This document shows, one piece after another, positions 62,217 through 64,000 of a stretch of 64,000 nt of DNA (positions within the stretch are counted from its first letter, which is position 1; each line of letters starts with the position of its first letter). The notes under the pieces are model-generated. The model did no database searches and was not told where the DNA came from. It saw only the letters and a list, made by a program, of their open reading frames with translations. The stretch is from Brachionus plicatilis (lineage: Eukaryota; Rotifera; Eurotatoria; Ploima; Brachionidae). The stretch lies in the NCBI GenBank assembly GCA_010279815.1, contig QEOQ01000633.1:389698-453697 (forward strand), written 5' to 3'. The translations under genes and the position numbers were made by a program.

Positions 62217-63553
62217 ATGAAAGGCAAGCAATGGGTCTTGGTAAAACACTTCGAAGGTGAACCTAAGGACGAAGATTTGCAACTTCAAGAATTTGATCTT
62301 CCTGATGAGCTAAACGACGGAGGTTTTTAAATTAAAAATTTTACTTATGGCTTAGAGTTTTCTTTTACTCTTGGTCCGATTTAGAAATTAATTATGAATT
62401 TTTATTTTTTTTCAGAGGTTCTATTAGAGGCTGTTTATCTTTCAGTTGATCCTTACATGAGACCCTATTCTAAAACCAAAAATCCACCATTGACCATGTT
62501 TGGCGAACAAATCGCCAAGTAAGTTTTTTATTTTGTTGCATATAATTTACCTTATCAATTTAAAAATAAGGGTGATTAAAACAAAAAATGGTGAGTTTCC
62601 ATTAGGAACTGTAGTGTTGACAATGAGTGGTTGGAGATCACATTTTATATCCAAAGGGCAGGACCTAAGACCAGTTAGTTTTGATTTAGGCAGCACGCCA
62701 TTGTCATACTGTCTTGGAACTTTAGGAATGCCAGGGTAACTATTATCAATGAGAAATAAAAATAAAAATCTAAAAAATCAAAAAGAGCTACTGCTTATTT
62801 TGGACTTGGTTTATTGCAGCCAAAAAAAGGTGATAAATTAATTCTAAATGGAGCTGCTGGAGCTGTAGGAAGTATAGTTGGCCAATTGGCAAAAATTCAT
62901 GGAGTTGAAGTGATTGCATTTGTTGGTAGTGATGATAAACTCAATTGGTGTAAAAACGAGCTCGGCTTCGATCACGTTTTTAATTATAAAAATGTCAACT
63001 TTAGTGAGACCATTAAGAAAATAGCACCTGATGGATGTGAACTTTTTTTTGATAATGTATTTTTTTAAACAACCAAAAAGCTCCTCCTGATTATTGAATT
63101 TAGGTCGGTGGTGACTGGTATCATACCGTCATTAATAAACACCTGAAAAGATATGGCAAGGCAACAATTTGTGGCAGTATTGAAAATTATAATGATAAAA
63201 CTGAAAAATTGTGTAAGAAATTTTGAGTATTTTTAATAATTTAACAAATTAAATTTTTTTTTTATCAAGATCCGGCCACTAATTATAAAATACTTTCGCT
63301 TGAGCTAAAAATTCAAGGGATTATAGTGAATACGTTTATTAAAGAGTGGCCGAAAGCATTTACTGAAATGAACCAATATATTCAGGATGTAAATTAATTT
63401 AATGGTTTATGAAAAAAAATTTTAAGTTTGAGTTTTTTAAAGGGTAAATTAAAAGTTAAAGAAACAGTGTATGATGGTTTTGACAATATGAGAAGTGCAT
63501 TTTATGGACTATTTATAGGCGAAAATATTGGGAAAGCAATTGTGAAGGCTTAA
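62217..63553 (+). CDS. PTGR1: Prostaglandin reductase 1-like NADP(H) dehydrogenase (MDR superfamily)
   Basis: Seven exons: 62217-62322, 62416-62518, 62571-62735, 62786-63056, 63104-63212, 63270-63388 and 63443-63553. Introns are 47-93 bp with GT-AG ends; phases are consistent and give 327 residues, the usual PTGR1 length. Visible motifs: KQWVLVKHFEGEP at the start, YLSVDPYMRPYS (about 46-57), GTVVLTMSGWRSH, LGTLGMPG.TAYFGL, the nucleotide-binding NGAAGAVGSIVGQLAK (145-160), LFFDNVGGDW and a C-terminal GKAIVKA. The enzyme reduces alpha,beta-unsaturated ketones and aldehydes (15-oxo-prostaglandins, leukotriene B4 derivatives, alkenals) with NADPH in the cyt osol. It lacks structural zinc ligands, as expected for this subfamily. 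Orthology to PTGR1 is inferred from motifs. Confidence 0.93.
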
Positions 63554-63710
63554 TGTTTTTATTTTTAAATAAACTAGCATTTTAAATTAGCGAATGAATA
63601 AATTTTTTAATAAAGATTTTAGATAATAAATTTTGTTATTAAATGAGCTAAGAAATAATGTTTTTTGTGAGAATTTGAAAAAAATATTTTATTGATTTAT
63701 TAAAAATCAT
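63554..63710. other. 3' flank of the dehydrogenase gene
   Basis: An AATAAA-like signal (AATAAATTTTTTAATAAAG, about 63597-63616) lies shortly after the stop codon. Confidence 0.5.
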
Positions 63711-64000
63711 GTAATGGTTTGAACTGGGGTTCGGGGATAGTAATTAAGAGTCGATAAACTTTCAAATATTTTATTCAAAAACAACTACTAATTAATAATA
63801 ATAATTTTATATATGTGTTGAACGATAGCTAACTCGCGTCAGACTATCGTTCAAGGGGGAAGCTTAGAGGACTACTGAAAGCTCTCGCTAAGACGTAATA
63901 GTGTCCTATTACATCCCTCGCGCTTTACTTTAAGAAATATATATTTTAATCCTCCTCGCCCCTTACAACAAAAATGAGAGAAAAAAAAATGTTTGAAAAA
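63711..64000. repeat. Probable LTR of a retrotransposon running off the window
   Basis: Starts TGTAATGGTTTGAACTGGGG, like the TGTAATGGATGAGG start of the LTR at 48147. It contains a similarly placed TTATTCAAAAACAAC stretch and ends in a C-rich run (CCTCCTCGCCCCTTACAACA). It is GC-richer than its flank. The partner LTR and internal part would lie beyond 64000. Confidence 0.45.

Noticed and set aside
1..64000. tRNA, rRNA or snRNA genes
   Set aside because: I looked for GC-rich cloverleaf-like or conserved rRNA words; GC-richer patches all belong to repeats or coding regions. A covariance-model scan would be needed to exclude small RNAs fully.

Overview
The window is AT-rich nuclear DNA of a small-genome eukaryote, most likely a micro-invertebrate. 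A monogonont rotifer such as Brachionus is my guess from base composition, very short GT-AG introns (mostly 49-95 bp) and the transposon mix; this is inference, not proof. I saw no bacterial operon layout, rRNA, tRNA or CRISPR array. Ordinary host genes are few: a prostaglandin-reductase-like dehydrogenase with seven exons (62217-63553, +), a single-exon FkbM/Star-like membrane methyltransferase (55799-56728, -), and a fucosyltransferase-like gene (15522-17140, -) broken by a transposon. Nearly everything else is mobile DNA.

Layout. 0-3.3 kb: LINE remnants and an inverted-repeat element. 4.1-10 kb: a TA-flanked MITE, then a decayed Mutator-like element (MULE) carrying FLYWCH, Ulp1/C48-protease and MULE-transposase reading frames and interrupted by a LINE. 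10.4-10.9 kb: a 508-bp element with two perfect 179-bp inverted arms. 13-15.2 kb: SINE-like stubs and a second, shrunken MULE with a SWIM-type tail. 15.5-18.9 kb: two related elements whose only recognisable cargo is an OTU-like protease frame; both have 9-bp target duplications. 19.6-23.0 kb: a nearly intact hAT with a large array of its ACCGGTTA subterminal motif. 24-28.7 kb: a decayed hAT, then a palindromic MITE split by an intact pogo/Tigger element. 29-33 kb: a Pif1-like helicase remnant, a coiled-coil gene and a mariner remnant.

33.4-44.7 kb is the centrepiece: an 11.3-kb element with about 200-bp terminal inverted repeats and an 8-bp target duplication (AGATTCAC). It carries a KDZ/Zisupton-like transposase gene, a DUF3987-like gene and a Merlin/ISXO2-like transposase, all on the minus strand. 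The DUF3987-like gene is split by a 4.9-kb Tc1-type element that encodes an apparently intact five-intron DD34E transposase and, convergently, an apparently intact six-exon protein with an N-terminal Tudor/chromo-barrel-like region and a C-terminal BEN domain.

45-64 kb: a minisatellite, transposon scraps, an internally deleted Ty3/Gypsy-type retrotransposon with identical-looking LTRs (48147-52223), a DDE_Tnp_4 (PIF/Harbinger-like) remnant with a divergent coiled-coil ORF, the FkbM gene, a 905-bp foldback element, Tc1 and MULE scraps, the dehydrogenase gene and part of another LTR at the right edge. Coordinates of intron borders and element ends were read by eye.
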